From Acidimicrobiia bacterium (GTDB taxonomy: Bacteria > Actinomycetota > Acidimicrobiia > IMCC26256 > JACDBD01), in the NCBI GenBank assembly GCA_031177445.1, contig JAPSGP010000006.1, positions 1 to 22,097 on the forward strand: DNA of 22,097 nucleotides, read 5' to 3'. The notes beneath the pieces are model-generated. The model was given only the letters and a program-made list of their open reading frames with translations. It had not been told where the DNA came from and searched no databases. This document shows, piece by piece, positions 15,062 through 21,304 of this stretch (its first letter is position 1; every line of letters starts with the position of its first letter). The position numbers were made by a program, and so were the translations under genes.

Positions 15062-16021
15062 TCAACCGCGGCGGGCGCGGGCGCGGCGCTTGCCCTCGTG
15101 CATGGCCTGGACTCGGGCGACCGGGATTGCGTGACCTTCTTCGACGAGCTCGGCGGGCAACCGCTGCCGCTCGACCATGTGAGCGGCCCATGGGTCTCCA
15201 TCACCGAGCTGCCGCAGCGCGGTGTGCACGGTGAAGTCGGCCGGTGCCACGTCGTCAAGATCGTCCCAGTCCACCGGGAAGGACACCGGCACACCGGGGC
15301 GAACCCGCGGGCTGTAGGCCGCGATCACCGTGGTCCCGCCCACCCGGGTCGAGTCGACGAACACCTTGCCCCCACGATCCTCCTTCATGAACGCGGTCGT
15401 TGCGAGCTTCGGATCGAGACGTTCGGCCCGTGCCGCGATGGCGCGGGTCGCCGCCGCCGAGTCATCCGGCGGAGGCTGATCGTCGATCGGGACGAAGACG
15501 TGCACCCCCTTGGCGCCGCTGGTCTTGACCGCTCCTTCCAGACCGAGCTCGGCGAGCGCCTCGCGGACCAGGTGGGCCGCGCGGACTGCCATCGAGAACG
15601 CATCGCCGTCGGGCGGATCGAGGTCGAGCACCAGATGGGTGATTCGGTCGGGCCGGTTCGCCCGCACGAGAGTCGGGTGGTACTCCACCGCGCGCTGGTT
15701 GGCGAACCACAGGAGCGTGCGACGATCGTTGCAGAGCGCGTACGACACGTCCCGCTTCGAGGTCTCGGCCCAGAACCGCACCGTGCGCACCCACGACGGC
15801 GTGTATTTCGGCACGTTCTTCTGCATGAACGCTTCCTGGCCGCGGTGGACCCTGATCACCGACAGCGGCCGGTCCTCCAGTTCCGGGAGGATCCGGTCGC
15901 GCACGCCGTCCAGGTACTCGACCAGGTCCCGCTTGGTGGCGTCGGCACCGTCGAACAGCGGTTGGTCGAGGTTGGTGAGCGCCACCCCTTCCCGTGATTC
16001 GCCGCTGTTCTTTGGGCTCAT
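15062..16021 (-). CDS. ligD: Stand-alone LigD-type polymerase domain (archaeo-eukaryotic primase superfamily)
   Basis: A 319-residue protein matching the polymerase domain of bacterial LigD, without ligase or phosphoesterase domains. KRDLVEYLDGV is near 30-40. RVHRGQEAFMQKNVPKYTPSWV is at about 57-78. The metal-binding DLDP (D133, D135), SGAKGVHVFVPI (168-179) and the third acidic position VFVDSTRVGGTT (D223) follow, with AYSPRVRPGVPVSFPVDWDDL after that. These proteins fill gaps and add ribonucleotides at double-strand breaks; mycobacterial PolD1/PolD2 are stand-alone relatives. The segment after D223 reads STRVGG where canonical LigD usually has YLQN, which suggests a PolD-type branch. Ku and an ATP-dependent ligase are not in the window. 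The ATG at 16021 follows a -10-like box by 8 bases and has no ribosome binding site. The tail is very basic. Confidence 0.92.
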   Translation of the reverse strand: MSPKNSGESREGVALTNLDQPLFDGADATKRDLVEYLDGVRDRILPELEDRPLSVIRVHRGQEAFMQKNVPKYTPSWVRTVRFWAETSKRDVSYALCNDRRTLLWFANQRAVEYHPTLVRANRPDRITHLVLDLDPPDGDAFSMAVRAAHLVREALAELGLEGAVKTSGAKGVHVFVPIDDQPPPDDSAAATRAIAARAERLDPKLATTAFMKEDRGGKVFVDSTRVGGTTVIAAYSPRVRPGVPVSFPVDWDDLDDVAPADFTVHTALRQLGDGDPWAAHMVERQRLPAELVEEGHAIPVARVQAMHEGKRRARARRG

Positions 16022-16029
16022 CGAGGGAA

Positions 16030-16035
16030 ACGCTA
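16030..16035 (-). promoter_or_regulatory. Possible -10 box of the LigD-like gene
   Basis: TAGCGT on the minus strand ends 8 bases before the ATG at 16021, fitting the short-leader pattern seen at other promoters here. No ribosome binding site and no -35 are visible. Confidence 0.3.
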
Positions 16036-16099
16036 AGCGATCGGGAGCCCGACGCCTATGGTGCGAGCATGGGGGAATGCACGAGTGCTGCGACCGAAG

Positions 16100-16516
16100 T
16101 CAGGACGGCTGCTGCGGTTCCGGGCCGACGACCATCCAGGGCGTGCCGAACCGGTCGACGCACATGCCGAAGGCCTGCGAGAAGAAGGTCTGCTCAAGCG
16201 CCTGGGTGACGTTTCCACCGTCGCCAAGCGCATCGAAGACGCGCTTGGCGTCCCCGACATCGGCGGCGTCGTAGCTCACCATCATCCCCTGGACCGGACC
16301 GAAGCTGTCGGTCGGAGGAGCGTCGGACGCCATCAGCAGGTCGTCGCCGATGGTCAGGGCGGCGTGGATGATCAGGTCGGCCTGGCCGGCCGGCGGCTCC
16401 CCGCCCGGGACGTCCTTCATGGTCAGAAGCGTCAGCTCCCCGCCGAAGATCTCTTGGTAGCGGGTAAAGGCCTCCCGGCAATTGCCGCCGAAGAACAGGT
16501 AGGGACGAAAGGCCAT
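16100..16516 (-). CDS. PhnB/VOC-like (glyoxalase superfamily) protein
   Basis: A 138-residue protein of the PhnB/3-demethylubiquinone-methyltransferase-like group of the vicinal oxygen chelate superfamily. It opens with RPYLFFGGNCREAFTRYQEIFGGEL, continues with IIHAALTIGDDLLMASD and QGMMVSYD, and ends with FGMCVDRFGTPWMVV, the paired beta-alpha-beta-beta-beta layout of the family. Members with these motifs mostly have no proven reaction. The ATG at 16516 is preferred over one four codons upstream because GGAGGA (16521-16526) sits 4 bases before it and overlaps the upstream ATG. It is followed by 78 bases before the LigD-like gene on the same strand. It has no close upstream neighbour, so it is probably transcribed alone. 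Confidence 0.88.
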   Translation of the reverse strand: MAFRPYLFFGGNCREAFTRYQEIFGGELTLLTMKDVPGGEPPAGQADLIIHAALTIGDDLLMASDAPPTDSFGPVQGMMVSYDAADVGDAKRVFDALGDGGNVTQALEQTFFSQAFGMCVDRFGTPWMVVGPEPQQPS

Positions 16517-16520
16517 CGGT

Positions 16521-16526
16521 TCCTCC
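16521..16526 (-). promoter_or_regulatory. Ribosome binding site deciding the VOC gene start
   Basis: GGAGGA on the minus strand is 4 bases from the ATG at 16516. The competing ATG at 16528 would place this site inside the coding sequence. Confidence 0.55.
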
Positions 16527-16638
16527 ATGTGGTCTCGCGCCAGAGCTGTCGGAGGTCTGACCGAGCTGCGCCCGGGAACTCATCGCGGTTGGATCGGCAA
16601 GGACGGCCCCGCCATTCCACCGGCGACGACAGTTCCGC

Positions 16639-16655
16639 GTGCCGGCACCGTTATA
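16639..16655 (-). promoter_or_regulatory. Possible promoter and operator upstream of the VOC gene
   Basis: TATAAC on the minus strand (16650-16655) is the best -10-like box upstream of the VOC gene. The perfect 10-base palindrome GTGCCGGCAC (16639-16648) would cover its predicted transcription start. The leader would be about 125 bases. No -35 is evident. Confidence 0.22.
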
Positions 16656-16967
16656 GCGACAGCATCAGAGATCATCGCTCATAAGACGGGAGATCCCGAC
16701 GACCACGATCGGGGGCAGCCTGTTTCACGGCGATTGGCGGTGTCGTCGACCCCGGCATCGGCAACTGGCACTTCCCACAACCGCCGGGCCCGGGCTCAAG
16801 CTGTTCGAGGAGGGCGGGCCTGCTCGGCACTCAAGCCGCTCTCGGCGCAGCCTTCGGCACGGGCATGGTGTGCCTCGTGAACGGGCCGGACCCGAACCCC
16901 GGCCGGCTCCTACGACGAATCGAAGGAGAGCCTGCCCCAGGAGTGAGATCACCCTCGGCGAACCGCG

Positions 16968-16997
16968 GCGCGCCCGTCGTTCCGTGCGCTGGCGCGC
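16968..16997 (-). terminator. Possible terminator hairpin of the SthA-like gene
   Basis: Seven-base perfect arms (GCGCGCC at 16968-16974 and GGCGCGC at 16991-16997) flank a 16-base loop, starting 6 bases after the stop codon at 17003. There is no T run, so it is a weak candidate. Confidence 0.35.
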
Positions 16998-17002
16998 TTG
17001 TA

Positions 17003-18373
17003 TTACGACGCGGCGTCGGCCAGTGACTCCGACAGCGACGGGTGCACGAGCAGCGAGTCGACGATGTCGTTGACCGTCAGCCCGTTCGTCACTGCGAGCG
17101 CGATCACGCTGATGAGCTCGGCGGCGTTGCGACCGACGATCGATCCGCCGAGCACCACCCCGGTCGCGGGGTCGGACACGATCTTCACGAACCCGCGGGG
17201 GTCGGCCTTGATGTGCGCCTTGGCGTTGGCCGAGAACGGCACCTTCGTGACCCGGATCTTGCGCCCGGCGGCGAAGGCCTCCGCCTCCGCGAGCCCCACG
17301 TCGGCGATCTCGGGGTCGGTGAAGATCGCCGAAGCCGCCTTGTCGTAGTCGAGGTGCCGGTGGGGGCGGTTGTGCAGCCCCATGAGATGCTCGGCGATCT
17401 TGCGCCCCTGCATGGCCGCCACCGACGAGAGCGGGAGCTTCCCCGAGACGTCGCCGGCGGCGTAGACGTGCTCGATGTTCGAACGGCAGTGATGGTCGAT
17501 CGGGATGTAGCCGCCGCCGTCGAGTTCCACTCCGGCAGCGTCGAGCCGAAGATCGTCGGTGTTGGGAACCGAGCCGACGGCCAGCACCGCGTGGGAGCCC
17601 TCGACCACGCGCCCGTCGTCGCAGGACACCGTGACGACGTCGCCCCGCCGTTCGATCGCGTTCGCACGCGCGCCCTTCAACAGCGCCACACCTCGGCGGA
17701 GGAATTCCGCCTCCAGCACCGCCGCCACCTCGGGGTCCTTCATCGGCAGCACCTGCTGGCGCGACACGATCAGGGTGACCCGCGAACCCAGCGCGTTGAA
17801 CATGTGCGTGAACTCGACGCCGGTGACACCAGAGCCGACGATCACGATGTGGTCCGGGAGCTCGGGGGGCGGGTACGACTGGCGCGTCGTGAGGACGCGC
17901 TCGCCGTCGACGGGGGCGAACTCGGGGACGCGTGGCCGCGAGCCGCTGGCGACGACCACGAAATCGGCCTCGAGCTCCTCGATCCCGCCCGCGGTCTCGA
18001 CGACGACCTCGTGCAGCCCCTTGAACCGTGCGGTGCCCGCGATCAGCCGAACTCGCTGCGACTCCAGCAGCTCGACGATCGTGCGGTGCAGGTGCTGTTC
18101 GATGCCGGCGATCCGCTCCCGGAGCGCGGCGACGTCGAGGCGGCCCTGGGCGTCGAGCCCCATCGCGTGTGACCGACCGAGCTCGATGAGCTCGCCGCCG
18201 GTCGCGATCAGGCTCTTGGACGGGATGCAGTCCCACAGATGGGCCGCGCCTGCGATCACGTCGCGCTCGATCAGCGTGACCTGGGCGCCGAGCGTGGCCG
18301 CGACCGTGGCGCACGTGTTGCCCGCGGGGCCGCCACCGATGATCACGACGCGCACCGGACCGACTCGAGTCAT
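17003..18373 (-). CDS. FAD pyridine nucleotide-disulfide oxidoreductase lacking the disulfide (SthA/LpdA-like)
   Basis: A 456-residue class I flavoprotein. The FAD-binding GGGPAG is at 13-18, a second Rossmann motif VIVGSGVTGVEF binds NAD(P), YAAGDVSGKLPL is the FAD site, and a dimerisation domain ends with VHPSLSE (H444, E449). In lipoamide dehydrogenase the active site reads CLNVGCIPSK; here it is AHLWDCIPSK, with C49 kept and the first Cys replaced by A44, so no redox disulfide can form. This rules out normal lipoamide dehydrogenase and fits soluble transhydrogenase (SthA) or the mycobacterial LpdA-type NAD(P)H:quinone reductases. The ATG at 18373 lies 6 bases after a TACCCT box, so the mRNA is probably leaderless. 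It is divergent from galT. Confidence 0.9.
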   Translation of the reverse strand: MTRVGPVRVVIIGGGPAGNTCATVAATLGAQVTLIERDVIAGAAHLWDCIPSKSLIATGGELIELGRSHAMGLDAQGRLDVAALRERIAGIEQHLHRTIVELLESQRVRLIAGTARFKGLHEVVVETAGGIEELEADFVVVASGSRPRVPEFAPVDGERVLTTRQSYPPPELPDHIVIVGSGVTGVEFTHMFNALGSRVTLIVSRQQVLPMKDPEVAAVLEAEFLRRGVALLKGARANAIERRGDVVTVSCDDGRVVEGSHAVLAVGSVPNTDDLRLDAAGVELDGGGYIPIDHHCRSNIEHVYAAGDVSGKLPLSSVAAMQGRKIAEHLMGLHNRPHRHLDYDKAASAIFTDPEIADVGLAEAEAFAAGRKIRVTKVPFSANAKAHIKADPRGFVKIVSDPATGVVLGGSIVGRNAAELISVIALAVTNGLTVNDIVDSLLVHPSLSESLADAAS

Positions 18374-18379
18374 GCGTCC

Positions 18380-18385
18380 AGGGTA
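18380..18385 (-). promoter_or_regulatory. -10 box of the SthA-like gene, leaderless type
   Basis: TACCCT on the minus strand ends 6 bases before the ATG. Its -35 region would fall on the plus-strand -10 box of galT, so the two promoters overlap head to head. Confidence 0.55.
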
Positions 18386-18401
18386 TTTGACCGCGCGCGC
18401 A

Positions 18402-18407
18402 TACCCT
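18402..18407 (+). promoter_or_regulatory. -10 box of galT, leaderless type
   Basis: TACCCT ends 7 bases before the GTG at 18415. The hexamer and spacing are the same as at pabB. No ribosome binding site precedes the GTG. Confidence 0.55.
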
Positions 18408-18414
18408 GCCGAGC

Positions 18415-19365
18415 GTGCCGGAGCTGCGCCGCGACGAGCTGACCGGTCACTGGGTGCTGATCGCTCCCGGTCGGTCGGCGCGTCCGCACACGTTCCCGCC
18501 GCCGTCGCCGGTCACCGATGCTCCCGCCGACTGCCCGTTCTGTCCCGGTCACGAGGACCGGACACCGCCCGAGGTGTATCGCACGGGTGCCGGCGCGCCG
18601 CAGACGCCGGGCTGGCGCGTGCGTGTCGTCCCGAACCTCTACCCCGTCGTCGGCGGACCCGATGCCGGCGCAGGTGCAACCGGCGAGCACGAGGTCGCGG
18701 TCCTCTCCCCCGCGCACGATCGATCCTTCGGCCAGCTCGCCGACGAGCAGGCGACGGAGCTGCTGCTCGTGCTCCGTGACCGCAGCCGGTTCCATCACGA
18801 ACGGGGCCGCATCTTCGTGCAGACCCTGATCAACCACGGCCGCGCGGCGGGCGCGTCGATCGAGCATCCCCATGCGCAGATCGTCGCTGTGGACGTCGTC
18901 CCTCCCGCGGTCCAGAGCACGCTGACACGGCTGCGAGTGCGCGGCACCGACCTGATCGCGGCGGCGGCGGCAGATGCCGACGCCGGGAACGATCGCGCCG
19001 TGCGGGCGGGGCCCGTACCGGTCTGGTGTGTCGAGGCCGGAACGACGCCCTTCGAGTTCCGGGCGGCGTATCAGGGTCGCGCGGCGCGGTTCGACGAAGC
19101 GACCGACCAGGAGATCGCGCTGGTCGCCATGGCCACGCGTGACGCGCTGGCCCGCCTCCTGGCAGTCGTCGGCGACGTGCCGTACAACCTCGTCATCCAC
19201 ACGGCGCCGCGGAACGTCTCGGATCCGCTCTTCCACTGGTATCTCGAGGTGCAGACGCGGGTGAACGTGGTCGCCGGATTCGAGCTGGGCACCGGCATCT
19301 TCGTCAACGTGACGCCGCCCGAGCTCGCGGCCAAGCAGCTACGGGAGGCCGAGGTGGCGCAGTGA
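18415..19365 (+). CDS. galT: GalT-family UDP-glucose--hexose-1-phosphate uridylyltransferase-like protein
   Basis: A 316-residue HIT-superfamily nucleotidyltransferase of the GalT branch. Zinc ligands are visible as CPFC (C40, C43), H101 and the first His of HPHAQ (H151). The second His of that motif, H153, is the nucleophile that carries the UMP in GalT, with Q155 beside it. The C-terminal half contains FHWYLEVQTR and AGFELGTGIFVN, seen in bacterial and archaeal GalT-like proteins. The canonical reaction is UDP-glucose plus galactose 1-phosphate to UDP-galactose plus glucose 1-phosphate. It is slightly shorter than Escherichia coli GalT (about 350), and no galK is nearby, so a related nucleotidyl transfer or phosphorylase activity is possible. 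The stop overlaps the next gene (GTGA). Confidence 0.88.
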   Translation: MPELRRDELTGHWVLIAPGRSARPHTFPPPSPVTDAPADCPFCPGHEDRTPPEVYRTGAGAPQTPGWRVRVVPNLYPVVGGPDAGAGATGEHEVAVLSPAHDRSFGQLADEQATELLLVLRDRSRFHHERGRIFVQTLINHGRAAGASIEHPHAQIVAVDVVPPAVQSTLTRLRVRGTDLIAAAAADADAGNDRAVRAGPVPVWCVEAGTTPFEFRAAYQGRAARFDEATDQEIALVAMATRDALARLLAVVGDVPYNLVIHTAPRNVSDPLFHWYLEVQTRVNVVAGFELGTGIFVNVTPPELAAKQLREAEVAQ

Positions 19366-19796
19366 CGGTGCGCATCCGGGTGCGCACGCTGATCGACGCG
19401 CCGCCCGCGGCGGTGTGGGCCGACGTCGAGCGCCTCGAGACACACGTCGAGTGGATGCGCGACGCGCGCTCGATCCGATTCCTCGGCCGGCGTCGCCGGG
19501 GCGTGGGCACCCGCTTCGCCTGCCGTACCCGGATCGGGCCGCTCACGACCGTCGACCTGATCCACGTCACCGAGTGGAAGCCGAAGAAGGTGATCGGTAT
19601 CGAGCACCGGGGCGTGGTGAGCGGGCGCGGCCGGTTCACCTTGCAGAAGAAGCGCCGCGGGCGCACGCGCTTCACCTGGGACGAACGCCTGACGTTCCCG
19701 GGTTGGATGGGCGGCTGGCTCGGCGAGCACCTGGCGGCGCCGTTGCTCCGCCGGGTGTGGAAGCACAACCTGCGCCGACTCGCAGCGCGTTTCTAG
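19362..19796 (+). CDS. SRPBCC-family (polyketide cyclase/START-like) protein
   Basis: A 144-residue small protein with the SRPBCC/START-like pattern. It opens with a beta strand and IDAPPAAVWADVERLETHVEWM, the helix-turn typical of coenzyme Q-binding and polyketide cyclase-like members. Alternating beta strands follow (GTRFACRTRIGPLTTVDLIHVTEWKPKK), and it closes with a long amphipathic C-terminal helix (GWLGEHLAAPLLRRVWKHNLRRL). The fold binds hydrophobic ligands; the ligand here is unknown. The GTG at 19362 overlaps the galT stop (GTGA), so the two are translationally coupled. It is very basic for a soluble protein, suggesting interaction with a membrane or nucleic acid. It is the last gene before a long inverted repeat. 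Confidence 0.85.
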   Translation: MTVRIRVRTLIDAPPAAVWADVERLETHVEWMRDARSIRFLGRRRRGVGTRFACRTRIGPLTTVDLIHVTEWKPKKVIGIEHRGVVSGRGRFTLQKKRRGRTRFTWDERLTFPGWMGGWLGEHLAAPLLRRVWKHNLRRLAARF

Positions 19797-19819
19797 ACGG
19801 ATCGGCTCCGGGTCATCAG

Positions 19820-19866
19820 TTTCGGCGCCGCGAGAGCGGAAGAATCCCGCAATCGTGGCGCCAAAG
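19820..19866. terminator. Probable bidirectional terminator between convergent genes
   Basis: Imperfect inverted-repeat arms (19820-19833 and 19853-19866) share a GGCGCC core and match at 11 of 14 positions. A smaller nested hairpin (GCGG at 19836-19839, CCGC at 19847-19850) sits in the loop. It lies in the 82-base gap where a plus-strand and a minus-strand transcription unit end. Short A and T runs at the arm ends (AAAG, TTTC) give weak tails. Confidence 0.55.
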
Positions 19867-19878
19867 CGAAGAGCCTGG

Positions 19879-20655
19879 CTAGTGCCCCGTGAAGCGGGCC
19901 TTGCCGGGGCCGTGCTCGCGGAAGCTCTGCACGCCGATTGCGGCGTCCTCGGTCCCGAACACGTCCACGAAGGTTTCGGCCTCGAGGTCGAGCCCGGTCC
20001 CGAGCTCACCATCCAGGCCGGCGTCGATGGCGCGCTTGGCCAGCCCCATCGCCACGACCGCGCCGCTCGCGAACACCGCAGCCCATTCGATCGCACGCTC
20101 GCGTAGCTCGTCCGCCGGCACGACGCGGTCGACGAGCCCGATCACCAGGGCTTCCTCGGCCTTGACCTGGCGCCCGCTCCAGATGAGCTCCTTCGCGCGC
20201 GCCGGGCCGACGAGCCGCGGCAGTCGCTGCGTCGCCCCGGCTCCCGGGACGATCCCGAGCAGGATCTCGGGCTGACCGACCCGCGCGGTGTCGGCTGCGA
20301 TCCGCAGATCACAGGCGAGTGCGAGCTCGAGGCCGCCACCCAGCGCGACACCGTGCAGTGCTGCGATCACCGGCCGTGGGATCGCCGCGACTGCGTCGAA
20401 CGCACGACGGAAGTGGCCGCCGATGTCGCGCGCGGTCGATTGATCCCCGAACTCGTCGATATCGGCGCCGGCGGCGAATGCCTTGCCTGCGCCCGTGATC
20501 ACGACGGACTTGAGCGACGGGTCCTTCCCCAGGGCGTCGGCTGCGGTCGCCAGCTCGGCCAGCAGCGCGCGGGAGAGCGCGTTGAGCGGCGGGTTCCGGA
20601 GCTCGAGCAGCACAACGCCGTCGTGGCGTCGTTCGATCCGGACGAGGTCAGCCAC
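19879..20655 (-). CDS. Enoyl-CoA hydratase/isomerase family protein
   Basis: A 258-residue crotonase-fold enzyme of standard length. The oxyanion-hole segment is AFAAGADIDEF (60-69). HGVALGGGLELALACD (101-116) carries the first catalytic glutamate E110, and GQPEILLGIVPGAGATQRL (128-145) carries the second, E130. Having both glutamates is the pattern of true 2-enoyl-CoA hydratases, which add water across the double bond of trans-2-enoyl-CoA in fatty-acid or amino-acid breakdown. The GTG at 20655 overlaps the last 8 bases of the upstream acetyltransferase gene, and longer readings upstream are out of that gene's frame. Acyl-chain preference cannot be read from sequence. Confidence 0.93.
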   Translation of the reverse strand: MADLVRIERRHDGVVLLELRNPPLNALSRALLAELATAADALGKDPSLKSVVITGAGKAFAAGADIDEFGDQSTARDIGGHFRRAFDAVAAIPRPVIAALHGVALGGGLELALACDLRIAADTARVGQPEILLGIVPGAGATQRLPRLVGPARAKELIWSGRQVKAEEALVIGLVDRVVPADELRERAIEWAAVFASGAVVAMGLAKRAIDAGLDGELGTGLDLEAETFVDVFGTEDAAIGVQSFREHGPGKARFTGH

Positions 20656-21295
20656 GGCGCGGGAACAGTACTTCTCCGCCGATGGGGCGGAACCCTGCCG
20701 CCAGCACCGCCCGCACCGAGGCGACGTTGCCCGGCGCGACCTGGGCGAACAGCGCTGCGTCAGGGGGTACGAGGGTCCGCGCGGCGAGCGCGAGCCGGCG
20801 GCCGAGGCCACGGTTGCGCCCCTCGGGTTGCACCTCGAAGGTGAACTCGTACCGGCCCGCGAGCCCACGCCCGACCGCGAGCACCCCCAGGTCGTCAGCA
20901 TCGGTGAACACCCGCAGGTCCGTGCGGTAGCGGGCGGCGCGCCGAACCCGGTCGTGCTCGTCGAGGTCGTGGCGTTCGCACAGGTCGAGGTCGGGCGCCT
21001 GGGTCTCCGCCGGTGCCGCGAGCACGAGATCGCGGCTCGCCGGACGGCTGCCGAGCCGCTCGGCGAGCCACATCTGGAACGAGGGATGGGTCCACGCGCT
21101 GAGATCACCCGCGGGAAGCTGGGCCACGACCTCGTCGCTCGCCACGTCGGCGGCCACGACGAGATGAGCGGTGAAGTCGACGATGGCGTCGACCGGGCCC
21201 CCGGGGGATGGGAGCACTTCCACCACGCCGTCGGGCGCGGGATGGTCGCCGTGCGCGGCGGCGTACAGCAGTGCCGCCAGCCGCCCGCCACCCAT
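20648..21295 (-). CDS. GNAT-family acetyltransferase with N-terminal extension
   Basis: A 215-residue protein whose C-terminal part (about 145-210) is a GNAT domain: strand YEFTFEVQ, the acetyl-CoA pyrophosphate loop RNRGLG (160-165), then FAQVAPGNVASVRAVLAAGFRPIGGEV, the usual N-A-S-V-R-x-x-x-x-x-G-F motif. Residues 1-140 do not look like GNAT. They include VVEVLPSPGGPVDAIVDFTAHLVVA and may bind the acceptor. The substrate is unknown. The ATG at 21295 starts 9 bases after the MeaB stop and has no strong ribosome binding site, suggesting coupling. Its 3' end overlaps the enoyl-CoA hydratase by 8 bases, so all three genes form one unit. Confidence 0.85.
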   Translation of the reverse strand: MGGGRLAALLYAAAHGDHPAPDGVVEVLPSPGGPVDAIVDFTAHLVVAADVASDEVVAQLPAGDLSAWTHPSFQMWLAERLGSRPASRDLVLAAPAETQAPDLDLCERHDLDEHDRVRRAARYRTDLRVFTDADDLGVLAVGRGLAGRYEFTFEVQPEGRNRGLGRRLALAARTLVPPDAALFAQVAPGNVASVRAVLAAGFRPIGGEVLFPRRG

Positions 21296-21304
21296 GCGGG
21301 CAGG

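Larger units (their letters stand above)
16517..17002. other. 486-base stretch without a convincing gene
   Basis: This gap between the VOC gene and the SthA-like gene holds no frame that I recognise. The segment at about 16645-16690 is clearly richer in A and T than its surroundings. A plus-strand frame across about 16740-16965 gives some protein-like runs (GVVDPGIGNWHFPQPPG, then LGAAFGTGMVCLVNGPDPNP), but there is no start, no ribosome binding site and no family match I can name. It may be a decayed gene or chance. The 5' part should hold the VOC gene promoter and the 3' part the SthA-like terminator. Confidence 0.5.

Noticed and set aside
15053..15100. GC-repeat run considered as a terminator between PhzF and the LigD-like gene
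   Set aside because: It encodes the Arg/Ala-rich tail of the LigD-like protein and forms no clean stem-loop.
16058..16684. 208-codon plus-strand frame across the VOC gene and the following gap
   Set aside because: Mostly antisense to a gene with a good ribosome binding site and family motifs; no motif in the frame itself.
17042..18172. 376-codon plus-strand frame antisense to the SthA-like gene
   Set aside because: Shadow frame; the minus strand has FAD and NAD motifs in order.
16725..18314. 529-codon minus-strand frame overlapping the SthA-like gene out of phase
   Set aside because: Arg- and Pro-rich composition without motifs; the in-phase neighbour frame is the real flavoprotein.
18386..18401. 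TTGACC followed by alternating GC, considered as a -35 for galT
   Set aside because: It is only 9 bases from the -10 box, far short of the usual 16-18, so it cannot serve as a normal -35.
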